From JBOGED01 sp050743625 (lineage in GTDB: Bacteria > Actinomycetota > Nitriliruptoria > Euzebyales > Egibacteraceae): a stretch of 6,197 nt of DNA. A program made the translations under genes and the position numbers. Positions 5,491 to 6,197 of this stretch are shown one piece after another. The DNA is taken from assembly GCA_050743625.1 (NCBI GenBank), contig JBOGED010000335.1, positions 1 to 6,197 of the forward strand. Direction: 5' to 3'. Every line of letters begins with the position of its first letter. The stretch's first letter is position 1. The notes below the pieces were generated by a model. It searched no databases. It was given only the letters and a program-made list of their open reading frames with translations, and was not told the DNA's origin.

Positions 5491-6197
5491 TCACCGGCGG
5501 CCCCAAGCTTGCCACAGCGGCACCATGGTGAGCGTCCCCGGTTCGGAGAGATGGCTGTGGAGCTCGGTGATCAAGGCGTCGAGCTCGTCCACTTCGCAGA
5601 GGCCGCCCGCGATGATCTGCGCGCGTAGGAGCCCGCTGAAGGTAGGCAAGAGCGTGTGGTACCAATCGCCAGGCTCGGTGACGCAGCCGGCTCGGACGTT
5701 GGCCTTGACGCCGGCGAGGCCGGCGTCGCGAAGCATCTCCCTCAGCCGCCGGCCGATGCATGGGTCACGGCCCTGGGCGCGGTAGTGATCCTGCAACAGC
5801 GTCATCAGCCGGTCCCAGGATGGGTGGCCAGGCTCGCAGATCCACGTTGAGCAATCCGGCTCCTGGGCGACGACGATCCCGCCTGGGCGCGCGAGCGCGA
5901 CCATCTCGCCGACAACGCCGTACGGATCGGGATGGTTGACGAGCAACGTCCGCGTGTGGACGAGGTCCATGGATCCCTGGGGCAGCCCCGTGGCGCTGGC
6001 GTCGCCCTGCACCAGCCGCACATTGTCGAGCCGGCGCTCGGCTGCCAGGGACCTGGCCGCGGACAGCATGCGAGCTTCGCGGTCCAGGCCGACTACCTCG
6101 CCGGTCGGTCCGACTCGCTCGGCTAGGCCCGTCTTCCGCACGTCGAGTTGGCTGGACAAATGCGGCGCCGCGATGGACCGTAAGATCCCGAACTCCG
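5491..6197 (-). CDS. Class I SAM-dependent methyltransferase, 5' end beyond window, motif I apparently deleted
   Basis: The minus-strand frame is open from the right edge to a TGA at 5491-5493 (at least 235 codons). It has the Rossmann-type methyltransferase pattern: VVGLD with the acidic residue that binds the SAM ribose (Asp at 6082-6084), then VRLVQGDASATGLP (Asp at 6001-6003), then DLVHTRTLLVNHPDP and a strand reading GGIVVAQEPD. The C-terminal part is typical of a group of actinobacterial methyltransferases with a substrate-capping helix, ending in LTMVPLWQAWGRR. The substrate is unknown. Upstream, where such enzymes read LDVGCGxG followed by about five residues and GLAERVG, this protein reads LDVRKTGLAERVG. 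The glycine-rich SAM loop is missing, as if 6-7 codons were removed in frame. A TTG at 6159 could be a start, but the upstream codons (EFGILRSIAAPH) look like coding sequence, so the true start is probably outside the window. Activity is doubtful. Confidence 0.8.
   Translation of the reverse strand, partial: EFGILRSIAAPHLSSQLDVRKTGLAERVGPTGEVVGLDREARMLSAARSLAAERRLDNVRLVQGDASATGLPQGSMDLVHTRTLLVNHPDPYGVVGEMVALARPGGIVVAQEPDCSTWICEPGHPSWDRLMTLLQDHYRAQGRDPCIGRRLREMLRDAGLAGVKANVRAGCVTEPGDWYHTLLPTFSGLLRAQIIAGGLCEVDELDALITELHSHLSEPGTLTMVPLWQAWGRR

Noticed and set aside
1..6197. CRISPR array, insertion sequence, toxin-antitoxin pair or biosynthetic cluster
   Set aside because: No regularly spaced repeats, transposase motifs, small paired genes or assembly-line domains were seen. 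The only repeats are the few short ones listed.

Overview
The window is GC-rich, uses GTG starts with strong Shine-Dalgarno sites, and carries gene families typical of a high-GC actinobacterium (Actinomycetota; the genus cannot be told). It looks like ordinary chromosome. I see no integrase, transposase, CRISPR array or defence system, and no convincing new multi-gene system. The main themes are gene decay and a few small DNA signals.

Layout, left to right. (1) 1-1370, minus strand: most of a large TPR-rich LuxR-type regulator, cut by the left edge before its expected C-terminal DNA-binding domain. (2) 1422-1751, plus: cutA, a small divalent-cation tolerance protein, divergent from the regulator across about 50 bases. 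(3) 1752-2388: about 640 bases with no recognisable gene, holding a stem-loop, a 27-base imperfect direct repeat and a 12-base perfect inverted repeat. (4) 2389-2464, plus: a tRNA gene with anticodon UAA on an unusual short-variable-loop body. (5) 2473-3256, minus: a short-chain dehydrogenase pseudogene with one nonsense codon and three frame changes. (6) 3379-4953, plus: an intact 524-residue acyl-CoA synthetase of the 4-coumarate-CoA ligase/FadD type. (7) 4953-5487, plus: the remains of a lipoprotein-type PQQ/glucose-sorbosone dehydrogenase whose start overlaps the ligase stop (TGATG). It has a frameshift and a large in-frame internal deletion. (8) 5491-6197, minus: a class I SAM methyltransferase, cut by the right edge, whose glycine-rich SAM loop appears to be deleted.

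The ligase and the dehydrogenase behind it probably formed one translationally coupled unit, divergent from the dehydrogenase pseudogene at 2473-3256. Of the catabolic-looking genes only the ligase appears intact. Either this locus is decaying after losing its purpose, or part of the damage comes from indel errors in the assembly. The nonsense codon and the two clean in-frame deletions are hard to explain by sequencing indels alone.
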